Of a stretch of DNA of 49,052 nt, positions 7,133-17,411 are shown in pieces. The stretch's first letter is position 1, and each line of letters opens with the position of its first letter. This stretch comes from an uncultured Collinsella sp. (GTDB lineage: Bacteria > Actinomycetota > Coriobacteriia > Coriobacteriales > Coriobacteriaceae): NCBI GenBank assembly GCA_900754525.1, contig CAAEDE010000060.1, positions 1-49,052 on the forward strand. The letters are read 5' to 3'. A program made the translations under genes and the position numbers. Below the pieces are notes generated by a model. It did no database searches. It was given only the letters and a program-made list of their open reading frames with translations, and had not been told where the DNA came from.

Positions 7133-9501
7133 TAGCGCTCGCCTCCTTCCATAACGGCTGCAATTTCTTCTTGGGTAAGCCCCAGTTCCTCGGCGGAAAG
7201 CTGCGACTGTGCGATTTCCAGGTACGCCGGGCAGCTGCGCAGTAGCTCCTTGTGCGTGCCGGTGCCCACTACGTGACCGTCGTCGAGTACGATGATCTGG
7301 TCGGCGTGCATGATGGTCGCGATGCGTTGCGCCACGACCACGAGCGCGGCGTCGGTGACGTTTTTGGCCAGCTCCTCGCGCAGGCGCGCGTCGGTCTTGT
7401 AGTCAAGCGCACTAAACGAGTCATCGAACACCACGACCTCGGGCTTTTTGGCCAGGGCGCGGGCGATGGCCAGGCGCTGGCGCTGACCGCCCGAGACATT
7501 GGAGCCGCCCTGGCTGATGGGGGAGTCGTAGCCGCCCTCGCGCTCGGCGATAAAGTCCTCGGCCTGGGCGATGCGTGCCGCCCGGTACATGTCCTCGTCG
7601 CTCACCATGTCGCCGGCAAACTTAAGGTTGCTCTCGACGGTACCCGAGAATAGACGACCCTGCTGCGGAATATAACCGATGCGGCGGCGCAGCTCGGAAA
7701 GTGTCATGTCGCGCACATCGATGCCGTCGAGCGAAATGCTGCCGCCCGTGACGTCGTACAGGCGCGGAATCAGCTGCACGAGCGTGGACTTGCCCGAGCC
7801 CGTGGAGCCAATAATGCCGAGCATCTGACCGGCATGCGTGGTGAAGTTCACGCCGCTGATGACGTCGGCGCGGGCATCGGGATACTGGAAGCTCACGTCG
7901 CGGAAGGTGAGCTCGCCGCGCGGCGCGCTGGCCGCGGGCAGTTTGGGCGAGACGGGGTCGTTGATGCTGGTGGGGCAAGTGATGACCTCTTCCACGCGCT
8001 CGGCTGCGACCTCGGCACGGGGCAGGATAACCGAAACCATGGTGAGGATCATAAACGCCATGACGATCTGCATGGTGTAGGAGATAAACGCCATCATGTT
8101 GCCGACCTGCATCACGCCGTCGGACACGCCCTGCGCGCCAAACCAGACGATAAGCACGGTGATGCAGTTCATGACGAGCATCATGAGCGGCATCATAAAG
8201 CTCATGGCGCGGTTGGTGTAGAGCTGCGTGGTCATCAGGTCGAGCGAAGCCTTGTCAAAACGCTCGAGCTCATGTTCCTCGCGGTTGAACGAGCGGATGG
8301 GCATAAGGCCGTCGAGCAGCTCTCGGGCGGTAAGGTTCACGCGGTCCACAAAGCTCTGCATCTTTTTGAACTTTGGCATGGTGAGGCCCATGAGCACGCC
8401 GACGACGGCCGAGACCGCGATGATGGCCACGGCGATGGTCCACTCCAGGCCGGTGTGGTTGGCCAGGACGCGCATGACGGCGACGATGCCCATGACGGGG
8501 GCCATCAGGCACATGCGGATAAACAGGGTTGCGGCCATCTGGATCTGTTGAATGTCGTTGGTGCAGCGGGTGATGAGCGAGGCCTGACTAAACTTGCCCA
8601 CCTCTGCCGGCGAGAAGTGCATAACCTTGTTGAAGGTCTCGCGGCGCAGGTCGCGGGCGATGGAGCAGGCGGTGCGCGAAGCCACGGCGCCGGTCAGGAT
8701 GGTGGCGACCAGCGACACCAGACACAGACCAAACATCGTGGTCGCCATGCGGCCCAGGTAGGCGTTCTGCACGTCGGCGGGGTCGATACCCTGCGCCTTG
8801 TACTCTTCTTGCACGTAGGTCACGGCGCGCTGGGTGACGATGGAGCCCGACATGGAGCCCATTTTGTCAGCCATGTCGTTGGCGCCCTCGACGAGCTTGC
8901 CCTGATCGATAAGACCGCCTTCAACGCCTAGGCGCAGGCTCTTCATGGTGATCTTGCCGCCGTCGGCGTCGATCTGCTTTTGCATGTTCTGTGCGGCTGC
9001 GGCCTTTTGCTGCATCTCGGCGAGCTGCTCGGGCGTCATCGCTGCTATCTGCTCGGGGGTGGGCATGGCCTGAGCGGCACCGCCATCGCTTGCCTCGGTG
9101 GATGCGCCGGTCATGTCGCCCATGGAGTCGGCGTCGATGCCCTGGTTGAACGAAAGGACGACGGTCTCGGGCAGGCTCATGATGTCGGCAATCTTGCCGC
9201 CGTCGGCGCGCTCCTCCTCGGTGCCCTTGTACGTTCGAATGCCGTTATTGTCCGCCTTGCTAAACACGGCCTCCACAGCCTTGGCGTCCTTGGCGCTCAT
9301 AAAGAGTTCGAGGTCGTCGAGCGATTCGGCGCGGATGGTGTCGGGTACGGGCGAGGCGATACCGCCTTGCTGTACGCCCACGTCGACGATGTCGCTCATA
9401 TAGGTAGGCAGCGCCAGATCGGCGTTGCAGCTGATTACGATAAGTACGATAGCTGCGAACAGTGCAAGGATATGCTTTTTAAAGAGCTTGAGAATCCTCA
9501 C
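7132..9501 (-). CDS. ABC exporter half-transporter with degenerate ATPase site and large loop insert
   Basis: 789-aa partner of the exporter at 5276-7132. It starts at GTG 9501 inside the stop of the MarR gene (GTGA overlap) with GGAGAG upstream. An N-terminal helix is followed by a long insert (about residues 40-245, including a Pro/Glu/Gln/Met-rich stretch around PTPEQIAAMTPEQLAEMQQ), expected outside the membrane, before the remaining helices. The ATPase domain has a normal Walker A (GSTGSGKST) and signature (VSGGQRQR), but Walker B reads VVVFDDSFSALD, with Asp where the catalytic Glu should be, and the H-loop reads VAQRIATI, with Gln in place of His. These two changes are typical of the non-hydrolysing site of asymmetric heterodimers. 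The extracytoplasmic insert is longer than in textbook members. Confidence 0.93.
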   Translation of the reverse strand: MRILKLFKKHILALFAAIVLIVISCNADLALPTYMSDIVDVGVQQGGIASPVPDTIRAESLDDLELFMSAKDAKAVEAVFSKADNNGIRTYKGTEEERADGGKIADIMSLPETVVLSFNQGIDADSMGDMTGASTEASDGGAAQAMPTPEQIAAMTPEQLAEMQQKAAAAQNMQKQIDADGGKITMKSLRLGVEGGLIDQGKLVEGANDMADKMGSMSGSIVTQRAVTYVQEEYKAQGIDPADVQNAYLGRMATTMFGLCLVSLVATILTGAVASRTACSIARDLRRETFNKVMHFSPAEVGKFSQASLITRCTNDIQQIQMAATLFIRMCLMAPVMGIVAVMRVLANHTGLEWTIAVAIIAVSAVVGVLMGLTMPKFKKMQSFVDRVNLTARELLDGLMPIRSFNREEHELERFDKASLDLMTTQLYTNRAMSFMMPLMMLVMNCITVLIVWFGAQGVSDGVMQVGNMMAFISYTMQIVMAFMILTMVSVILPRAEVAAERVEEVITCPTSINDPVSPKLPAASAPRGELTFRDVSFQYPDARADVISGVNFTTHAGQMLGIIGSTGSGKSTLVQLIPRLYDVTGGSISLDGIDVRDMTLSELRRRIGYIPQQGRLFSGTVESNLKFAGDMVSDEDMYRAARIAQAEDFIAEREGGYDSPISQGGSNVSGGQRQRLAIARALAKKPEVVVFDDSFSALDYKTDARLREELAKNVTDAALVVVAQRIATIMHADQIIVLDDGHVVGTGTHKELLRSCPAYLEIAQSQLSAEELGLTQEEIAAVMEGGER

Positions 9502-9947
9502 TCGGCATCTCTCCTTTCTTGATTGCGGTCGATAATTTCGTTGGCACGTCTAAGAAGGCGCACCATCTCTTGGGTATCTGTTTCGCCGAGCTGCTCGAGG
9601 AAAGCCGCGGTGCGGTCCTCGAATTCCCGGCGTTTGATTTCGAGATCCTGGAATCCCTTGTCGGTCACTATGACGTGTACGCGACGACGGTCGGTCTTTG
9701 AGTGCTCACGCTCAACCCAGCCCTTGGCTTCGAGAGCGCGTAGGATATTGGCAATGCGGGCATTCGAGACCCAGGCGCGATCAGCGAGCTCGCTCGGCGT
9801 GAGCGAACCGCCGGCGAGTATGAGGGCGCGCATGACGGCCATCTCGCCGCTGAGAGCTTTGTCCACAAAGCGCGAAACGCGCTGGTGAATGCCGCCAAAC
9901 TCGGTAAGGAGCTGACGCCCAAGCTCATGGAAATCGGTATCTTCCAC
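9498..9947 (-). CDS. MarR-family transcriptional regulator
   Basis: 149-aa winged-helix regulator. Residues 55-110 carry the MarR DNA-binding core (LTPSELADRAWVSNARIANI, then LEAKGWVEREHSKTDRRRV with the wing). It starts at GTG 9947 with AGGGG upstream and overlaps the first exporter gene by four bases, so it is the first gene of a three-gene operon. An inverted repeat spans its own start (9940-9986), which suggests autorepression. By analogy with the family it probably binds a toxic small molecule that releases repression of the exporter; the ligand is unknown. Confidence 0.93.
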   Translation of the reverse strand: MEDTDFHELGRQLLTEFGGIHQRVSRFVDKALSGEMAVMRALILAGGSLTPSELADRAWVSNARIANILRALEAKGWVEREHSKTDRRRVHVIVTDKGFQDLEIKRREFEDRTAAFLEQLGETDTQEMVRLLRRANEIIDRNQERRDAE

Positions 9948-9986
9948 CGAAAACCCCTAACACTAGAAACTATTTTCGGTGAAAGA
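9940..9986. promoter_or_regulatory. Probable MarR operator
   Basis: TCTTCCACCGAAAA (9940-9953) and TTTTCGGTGAAAGA (9973-9986) are inverted with one mismatch and lie over the MarR start codon and 5' leader. The spacing centre to centre is 33 bases, about three helical turns. Assignment as operator is inferred from position. Confidence 0.5.
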
Positions 9987-10020
9987 TGATACCCCTGCAC
10001 GCGCGCCTTATACGGTAGAT

Positions 10021-10112
10021 TTTGGGACATGCCTAGAAAACTACCTTTAGGCGACCTCCGTACACCGTCGGTGCCAGTAAAGTTTGGGGCAGATCGTTAG
10101 GCATGTCCCAAA
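10021..10112. repeat. Inverted repeat TTTGGGACATGCCTA
   Basis: Perfect 15-bp arms at 10021-10035 and 10098-10112, with an inner pairing (AAACT..TTTA with TAAAGTTT). The left part (GGTAGATTTTGGGACATG) resembles the hairpin after lysC at 30733-30764; the right flank AAAGCCTACTCA matches the end of the element at 3226-3344. It fills part of the spacer between the MarR operon and pflB. Confidence 0.6.
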
Positions 10113-10240
10113 GCCTACTCAGAGGCACTTTACCCTGCTAAAGCTGGCATAACAGCTAGAGTGAACGTCGTACAAAGGCAAGGAAAAATACCAAACAAAT
10201 CGGTGAACGGTAGTTGTTCGCGCTCGCATTTCCTGCGGAT

Positions 10241-10497
10241 TTGTTAAAAACGCCCTAATGGTATAAAAAAAGAAACATATAACAGCCCTGATGAAGGGGG
10301 TGGCTATGTTATCCTTCTCAAACGGGTGAAATCTTGGGTTTTGGGTTGCAGTTCCAAGGTGGACAAACGTTTTTCCCTGTACCAACGTGTGGTGAAGAAC
10401 GGAAGAAGCCGGTAGTGCAAGCCGAAAATTCAAGAATTCAATAAGCAGCGGTGTGAGAGAGCGCCGCATTACACGTAACTAGGAGCGTGGTTACACA
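10241..10497 (+). promoter_or_regulatory. Long leader and possible promoter of pflB
   Basis: TTGTTA (10241-10246) and TATAAA (10262-10267) form a possible promoter with a short 15-base spacer. The transcript would have a leader of over 200 bases, including a hairpin around 10277-10312 (ATAACA..GCC with GGC..TGTTAT). A TAG in frame shortly before ATG 10498 rules out a longer protein. No recognisable riboswitch was seen. Confidence 0.35.
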
Positions 10498-12549
<2,052 letters not shown>

Positions 12550-12550
12550 C

Positions 12551-12611
12551 TATTGTTAGTGCTATACTAACAATAACGATTACTGATTAGTGCGCCGGTT
12601 TCGGCCGGCGC
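12551..12611 (+). promoter_or_regulatory. Two hairpins between the PFL halves
   Basis: TATTGTTAGT (12551-12560) pairs perfectly with ACTAACAATA (12566-12575), and GCGCCGG (12592-12598) with CCGGCGC (12605-12611). Neither is followed by a T run, so full termination is unlikely; they may mark an mRNA processing site or partial terminator that sets the ratio of the two PFL parts. Confidence 0.5.
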
Positions 12612-12634
12612 CTATCGATCGAAGGAGACACATT

Positions 12635-12886
12635 ATGAAGGTTTCTGAAGTTTCCGAGACTCAGGCCGATAACCTGGTCCACATGCTCGACGCTTACGCC
12701 GAGAAGGGTGGCCACCACCTGAACATCAACGTCTTCAACCGTGAGACGTTGCTCGACGCTCAGGCTCACCCCGAGAAGTACCCGCAGCTGACCATCCGCG
12801 TTTCCGGCTATGCCGTGAACTTCCACACGCTCACCAAGGAGCAGCAGGACGAGGTCATTGCGCGTACCTTCCACGACAAGTTCTAA
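12635..12886 (+). CDS. grcA: Autonomous glycyl-radical domain of pyruvate formate-lyase
   Basis: 83-aa protein equal to the C-terminal radical domain of PFL. It has GGHHLNINVFNRETLLDAQ, PEKYPQLTIRVSGYAV with the radical-bearing Gly58, and the family end LTKEQQDEVIARTFHDKF. ATG 12635 has GAAGGAG seven bases upstream. It resembles E. coli GrcA (YfiD), which replaces an oxygen-cleaved radical domain, but here it must be the only source of the radical domain because pflB upstream ends before it. The reading frames of the two genes differ, so this is not one gene broken by a single stop. The activase PflA (20234-21052) would install the radical. Confidence 0.95.
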   Translation: MKVSEVSETQADNLVHMLDAYAEKGGHHLNINVFNRETLLDAQAHPEKYPQLTIRVSGYAVNFHTLTKEQQDEVIARTFHDKF

Positions 12887-13024
12887 AGGGACTCAACTCT
12901 CACCGGAGACCCGGTGAGGCCTACGCACTTTGTCTCTCAAACGTCCTCGCCGCTTCGCGGCTGCGGAATGTTTGCGAGACAAAGTGCTCCCGGCCTTGCC
13001 GGGTCTCCTGCGTTGTCGCCCTTT
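12885..13024 (+). repeat. Fold-back 3' element, copy R1
   Basis: Nested arms directly after grcA: TAAAGGG, including the TAA stop, with CCCTTTA; GGAGACCCGG (12905-12914) with CCGGGTCTCC (12999-13008); GCACTTTGTCTC (12925-12936) with GAGACAAAGTGC (12976-12987). The centre is CAAACGTCCTCG, a CCGC/GCGG mini-hairpin and CTGCGGAATGTTTG, the internal-loop signature shared with R2-R5. Confidence 0.75.
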
Positions 13025-13050
13025 AGGGAACCACGCTAAATTAAATTGGT

Positions 13051-13123
13051 GTCCTCGGACATGCAAAGGGCTCCGCTGCGCGCTTCGCGCGGCGGAGCCC
13101 TTTGCGTCCTGCGGAAATGTTTT
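13051..13123 (+). repeat. Fold-back 3' element, copy R2
   Basis: GTCCTCGGACATG (13051-13063), a perfect 13-bp stem (13064-13076 with 13092-13104), then CGTCCTGCGGAAATGTTTT. GGAC pairs with GTCC. The long outer arm of the other copies is not evident. It lies in tandem behind R1; similar CCCTTTAGG..GAAC flanks occur at 13019 and 13168. The 12887-13298 spacer holds only R1, R2 and the LacI promoter region. Confidence 0.7.
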
Positions 13124-13263
13124 GGAAAGTAACCCAAAGCGGCCCGGCGGGGGTCCTGTGTAGTCACCCTTTAGGCGGAACTCTCCTAATTAGTTGGATG
13201 AGTCGTTTACTTACTTGTGCTGTTACCGTCTTCCCGCTGTTGTTGGGGTATGCTTTGTTCGTA

Positions 13264-13280
13264 TGTAAACGTATGACATG
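13264..13280. promoter_or_regulatory. LacI-type operator before the regulator gene
   Basis: TGTAAACGTATGACATG matches the AAACGNTTGACAT pattern found three more times before the downstream GH32 gene. It lies 19 bases before the regulator start codon, consistent with autoregulation. Confidence 0.6.
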
Positions 13281-13298
13281 TTGATGGGGGAGGGTGCT

Positions 13299-14309
13299 AT
13301 GGCTCGCGAGAGTGCTCGTTCTAAGGATACGGCTAAGCCTGGCATCAAGGAAGTTGCGGCGGTGGCGGGGGTTTCGCCTACTACGGTATCTCGCGTGCTT
13401 AATAATCGCGGCTATATTAGCCAAGAGACCCGCGATAAGGTCCATGCCGCGATGGAGCGCATCAACTATACGCCCAACGATATCGCCCGTGCCATGCTCA
13501 ACGGTCGCCTGAATCTTATCGGTATGATCGTTCCCTTTGTGAGCAGCCCGTTCCATGCTCAGGTTGTGCAGGCGGTCGAGCGCACGTTAGCGGAAAACGG
13601 CTTTAAGATGTTGCTGTGCAACAGCGCCAATCGACCCGATCTTGAGCGTTCCTATATCGACATGCTCCGCCGCAATATGGTCGACGGCGTCATCGTCAAC
13701 TCCCTCAATATCGGTGCCGAGGCATATGCCGAGATGGGCTTGAGCCTGGTTGGCATCGACTGCGATCTTGGCGAGGGCTCTGTCCAGATTGCAAGTGACA
13801 GCTATGGCATTGGCGAGCTCGCCACGCGCCGTCTGATTGATGACGGCTGCAGGCGTATCCTGTGCCTGCGCAGCAATAGCCGCATGCGCATGCCTGCCAA
13901 TAAGCGTACCGATGCCTACCTCGATGTTGTTGAGCAGGCCGGTTTGTCCGCGCTTGTCCGTGAGGTTGAGTTCGTTAAGCCCGACGACGAAAAGGGCGCG
14001 GTCGTTGCGAAGATCCTCGATGAGAACCCCGATATTGACGGCATCTTTGCGGGAGACGATACGATGGCGGCCATCTGTCTCAACGTGATGAAGCAGCGCG
14101 GCTTGAGCGCTCCAGACGATATTAAGGTCGTGGGCGCGGATGGTGCCCGCCGAACTATGACGTTTATGCCTGACTTAACAACCGTACGTCAAGATATCGA
14201 TCGCATCGGAGAGCTCGCGGCGCAATCCATCATCGCTCTTATTAACGGCGATAATCCCGAATCGAATATCAAGCTCCCCGTTGAACTCATTGAGGGCAAA
14301 ACCGCGTAG
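13299..14309 (+). CDS. LacI-family regulator of the sucrose/fructoside locus
   Basis: 336-aa repressor from ATG 13299, with GGGGGAGGG just upstream (an ATG at 13278 has no such site). The N-terminal HTH (GIKEVAAVAGVSPTTVSRVLNN) and hinge helix (NDIARAMLNGR) are followed by a periplasmic-binding-protein-like sensor domain (LIGMIVPFVSSPFHAQVVQA to the C-terminus). AAACGNTTGACAT sites lie before this gene and over the promoter of the next operon, so it probably represses itself and the fructosidase-PTS operon. The inducer is likely fructose, sucrose or a phosphate of these; this is inferred from the neighbours. Confidence 0.92.
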   Translation: MARESARSKDTAKPGIKEVAAVAGVSPTTVSRVLNNRGYISQETRDKVHAAMERINYTPNDIARAMLNGRLNLIGMIVPFVSSPFHAQVVQAVERTLAENGFKMLLCNSANRPDLERSYIDMLRRNMVDGVIVNSLNIGAEAYAEMGLSLVGIDCDLGEGSVQIASDSYGIGELATRRLIDDGCRRILCLRSNSRMRMPANKRTDAYLDVVEQAGLSALVREVEFVKPDDEKGAVVAKILDENPDIDGIFAGDDTMAAICLNVMKQRGLSAPDDIKVVGADGARRTMTFMPDLTTVRQDIDRIGELAAQSIIALINGDNPESNIKLPVELIEGKTA

Positions 14310-14361
14310 TTCATCCCGTGCCAAAAGAATTCCTCAAACGCCTCTGATGACCGTTCACCGG

Positions 14362-14450
14362 CATATGTCAACCGTTTGCCGACGACTGGAACTGCGAAAA
14401 GACGTATTGGTGTGAAAACGTTTGACATATGAAAACGATTGACATATCTT
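14362..14450 (+). promoter_or_regulatory. Promoter with three LacI-type operators
   Basis: Operators: CATATGTCAACCGTTTGC (14362-14379, inverted), TGTGAAAACGTTTGACATAT (14411-14430) and TATGAAAACGATTGACATAT (14428-14447). TTGACA (14422-14427) and TATCTT (14445-14450), 17 bases apart, form a promoter that the last two operators cover. This arrangement fits repression by the adjacent LacI-type protein. Confidence 0.7.
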
Positions 14451-14492
14451 GCCATTGTACCGAGTTAGTATGTCGTGGAAAGGAAGTCTCGG

Positions 14493-15875
14493 ATGCACAA
14501 GGTGTATTACCAGCCTGAGGGAATTTGGGTAGGCGACATCATGCCGTACGGCGAGGACGGCACGTTCTATCTCTATCATCAGCGTGACACGCGTAACCCC
14601 GAACCTTTCGGAGAGCCGTTTGGCTGGGCACTCGCTACGACCAAGGATTTCGTCAACTACAAGGACTTTGGCGAGAGCCTTGAGCGTGGCGGCGACGAGG
14701 AAGTCGACCAGTACATTTATGCCGGCACGGTGTTTAAGGTGGGCGACAAGTACCATGCGCTCTACACTGGTTGCAATCGCGATAAGGTCCGCGCACGTTT
14801 GATGAAGCAGGTTCTTCTTCACGCAACGAGCGACGACGCCGTCAAGTGGGAGAAGAACATCGCCGAGACGCTGCTTCCGCCCCAGGAGGGTTACGATGAC
14901 CGCAACTGGCGCGATCCCTTTGTGCTTTGGGATGAGGAGAACGAAGAGTACATGCTCATCCTCGGCACGCGTGTGGGCGAGGACAAGCGTCTGATGACCG
15001 GCCGCCTGGTCAAGTTCACCTCCAAGGATCTGACCAACTGGGAGTTCCAGGGCGACTGGTGGAACCCGGGCCTGTACACCATGTTTGAGATGCCTGATCT
15101 CTTTAAGATGGGCGACTGGTGGTACCTCGTCTTTTCCGAGTACAGCGACGGCAACAAGACCCGTTATCGCATGTCCAAGTCCATCAACGGTCCTTGGATT
15201 ACCCCCGCTGACGACTCCTTCGACGGCCGCGCGTACTACGCCGCTCGCACCGCATTCGATGGCGAGCGTCGCGTTCTCTTTGGTTGGGTTCCTACGCGTG
15301 ACGAGGGCGGCGACCCCAGCTCTTACCTATGGGGTGGCACCTTTATGCCCCTCGAGATCGTTCAGCGTGCCGACGGAACGCTCGGCACCAAGCTCCCCGA
15401 CAGCATGCTTGGCGCCTTTGGCGAGGCTAAGGCAGTCGAGACCTTTGAGCTTTCCTGCGAGTCGGGCAAGGTCGAGCAGGTGCTCGCCGCGGATGCCGGC
15501 TCCACCTACTTGCTCGATGCCGACATTGAGCTCGGCGGTAACGCTGCCGGCTTCTCGGTCAAGTTCGCCGAGGACGCCGAGACCGGTCTTGCCTATGAGT
15601 TCCGCGCCAACCTGCGCGAGGGCAAGCTCGAGTTCACGCCGGCTCCCCAGTACCCGTGGTTCCAGGTCAACAACATGGGCCTCGAGCGTCCGTTGTTCTT
15701 TAAGGGCGAGGGCACTCACCATGTGCGTCTGGTCGTCGACGACGACATCGCGACCATCTTTGTCGATGATGTTGCGCTCAACGCTCGCTTCTGCAACAAG
15801 CAGGGCCAGGGTGTGGCGCTTACCGTCACCGACGGTGCGCTCAAGTGCGCAAACGCAACGATCGCGTCTCTGTAG
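14493..15875 (+). CDS. Glycoside hydrolase family 32 enzyme (divergent fructosidase)
   Basis: 460-aa GH32 protein: five-bladed propeller (to about residue 300) and C-terminal beta-sandwich. The usual WMNDPNG nucleophile motif is altered to GIWVGDIMPYGEDGTFYLYHQ, with Asp in GDIMP as the likely nucleophile; RDP appears in NWRDPFVLWDEE and the acid/base region as MFEMPDLFKMGDWWYLVFSEY. There is no signal peptide, so it acts on substrate inside the cell, presumably fructosides or their phosphates brought in by the PTS gene 45 bases downstream. ATG 14493 has GGAAAGGAAG upstream. It differs clearly from the second GH32 gene (17474-18916), so they probably handle different fructosyl substrates. Confidence 0.88.
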   Translation: MHKVYYQPEGIWVGDIMPYGEDGTFYLYHQRDTRNPEPFGEPFGWALATTKDFVNYKDFGESLERGGDEEVDQYIYAGTVFKVGDKYHALYTGCNRDKVRARLMKQVLLHATSDDAVKWEKNIAETLLPPQEGYDDRNWRDPFVLWDEENEEYMLILGTRVGEDKRLMTGRLVKFTSKDLTNWEFQGDWWNPGLYTMFEMPDLFKMGDWWYLVFSEYSDGNKTRYRMSKSINGPWITPADDSFDGRAYYAARTAFDGERRVLFGWVPTRDEGGDPSSYLWGGTFMPLEIVQRADGTLGTKLPDSMLGAFGEAKAVETFELSCESGKVEQVLAADAGSTYLLDADIELGGNAAGFSVKFAEDAETGLAYEFRANLREGKLEFTPAPQYPWFQVNNMGLERPLFFKGEGTHHVRLVVDDDIATIFVDDVALNARFCNKQGQGVALTVTDGALKCANATIASL

Positions 15876-15920
15876 CGGCAACGAACCGTTTTATGATTTA
15901 GAAAAGGAATGGAGAGGAAC

Positions 15921-17372
15921 ATGGACTACAAGGCAGTGTCCCAGCAAGTCGTCGACAACGTCGGCGGACTGGAGAACATCGAGGGCGCCACGCATTGCGT
16001 GACCCGTCTGCGTCTGGTGCTCAAGGATACGAGCAAATACAACAAGGCCGAGCTCGAGAACATCGATGGCGTCAAGGGCGTGCTGTACAACAGCGGCCAG
16101 CTCATGATCATCTTTGGTACCGGTACCGTCAACAAGGTTTACGATGAGTTTATGGCTCTGACGGGCGTCAAGGAGATTAGCGCTTCCGAGGTCAAGGGTG
16201 CCGAGGCGGACAAGAAAGGCAAGTTCTTCTCGGTCCTCAAGGTGTTCTCGGACATCTTTATCCCCATCATTCCTGCCTTCGTCGGTGCCGCTATCATCAT
16301 CGGCCTTAAGTCGTTGATCGTTGCCAACGGCCTCTTTGGCATGGAGGGCAGTCTCGCCGATCACAGCGAGTTCCTCAAGAACCTCGCAAGCTTCTTTGCC
16401 ATTATCGCCACCACGTTCGACTACCTGCCTGTCCTGGTTATGTACAGCGCAGTCAAGCGTTTTGGCGGTAACCCGATCCTGGGCATCCTCGTCGGTATCG
16501 TCATGGTTCACCCGAGCCTTATGAACCGCAACACGTTCGTTATGGACCCGACGGGTGCTGAGTACTGGAACTTCGGTCCGCTATCCATTCCCATGGTTGC
16601 TTTCCAGGGCGGTGTGTTCCCCGCAATCCTGACTGCCTGGTTTATGGCCAAGGTCGAGAAGATTGCCCAGAAGTACATCCCCGAGGTCGTTTCGTTCGTC
16701 TTTGTCCCGACCGTTACCCTGATTCTTGCTAACGTCGCCCTGTTCACCGTGTTCGGCCCGCTCGGCAACCTGATCGGCGACGTCCTCGCCGGCGTAATCG
16801 ATATCCTGTACAACAGGATGGGCGTCTTTGGTGCCTTTGTCTTCGCCGCGTTCCTGCAGCCGCTTGTCGTTACCGGTACGCATCAGTTCATCCAGGGTAT
16901 CGAGGCAAACCTCGTTGCCACGACTGGCTTCAACTACATTCAGGCCATCTGGTCGGTTTCCATCATCGCCCAGGGCGGCGGCGCCATCGGTATGTACCTC
17001 ATTCACAAGAAGCACTCCAAAGAGCGCAACATCTGCATGTCGTCCTTTATCCCGACGCTGGTCGGAATCTCCGAGCCCGCTATCTTTGCTGCAAACATGC
17101 GCTATTCGATCATTCCGTTCATCTGCGCATGCATCGGTGCAGGCTGCGGCGGTGCCTTCGTCAAGCTCTTTGAGGTGCGCGCTATCGGTCAGGGTCTGAC
17201 CGGCGTGCTTGGCCTGCTCATCGTCACGCCCGAGACCCTCGTGTGGTATGTGGCTGGCAATCTCATCGCCTTTATCGTGCCGATCGTCTTGATCTTTGCC
17301 TACAACAAGGCAAAGGGCGTGCCGACCACCGATGAAGAGGGCGCTGGCGCTGGCTTCGACGTTAGCTTCTAG
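15921..17372 (+). CDS. PTS transporter EIIBC, sucrose/beta-glucoside family
   Basis: 483-aa membrane permease of the glucose-sucrose PTS superfamily, which imports and phosphorylates a sugar. The EIIB domain comes first (residues 1-85, phosphoryl Cys26 in ATHCVTRLRL), followed by a linker and the EIIC domain with about ten helices (from IFIPIIPAFVGAAIIIGLKS on). There is no EIIA domain, so EIIA must come from another protein. ATG 15921 follows GGAGAGG; the ATG at 15909 overlaps the ribosome binding site. Flanked by GH32 genes, it is most likely specific for sucrose or another fructoside, but sequence alone does not settle the sugar. Confidence 0.92.
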   Translation: MDYKAVSQQVVDNVGGLENIEGATHCVTRLRLVLKDTSKYNKAELENIDGVKGVLYNSGQLMIIFGTGTVNKVYDEFMALTGVKEISASEVKGAEADKKGKFFSVLKVFSDIFIPIIPAFVGAAIIIGLKSLIVANGLFGMEGSLADHSEFLKNLASFFAIIATTFDYLPVLVMYSAVKRFGGNPILGILVGIVMVHPSLMNRNTFVMDPTGAEYWNFGPLSIPMVAFQGGVFPAILTAWFMAKVEKIAQKYIPEVVSFVFVPTVTLILANVALFTVFGPLGNLIGDVLAGVIDILYNRMGVFGAFVFAAFLQPLVVTGTHQFIQGIEANLVATTGFNYIQAIWSVSIIAQGGGAIGMYLIHKKHSKERNICMSSFIPTLVGISEPAIFAANMRYSIIPFICACIGAGCGGAFVKLFEVRAIGQGLTGVLGLLIVTPETLVWYVAGNLIAFIVPIVLIFAYNKAKGVPTTDEEGAGAGFDVSF

Positions 17373-17411
17373 TTGAGCCGTTCAGTGTAATCTGAGGATA
17401 AGTCCATTTGA

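Noticed and set aside
5132..7135. Long open frame (over 660 codons) on the + strand through the exporter gene
   Set aside because: Antisense to a clear ABC exporter with all motifs; the translation is low-complexity and His/Leu/Val/Ala-rich with no family signature, as expected from GC-rich codon bias.
12635..12886. pflB and grcA as one gene broken by a frameshift
   Set aside because: The small gene has its own strong ribosome binding site and start, a different frame, an 85-base gap with two hairpins, and extra N-terminal residues; a single error would not give this.
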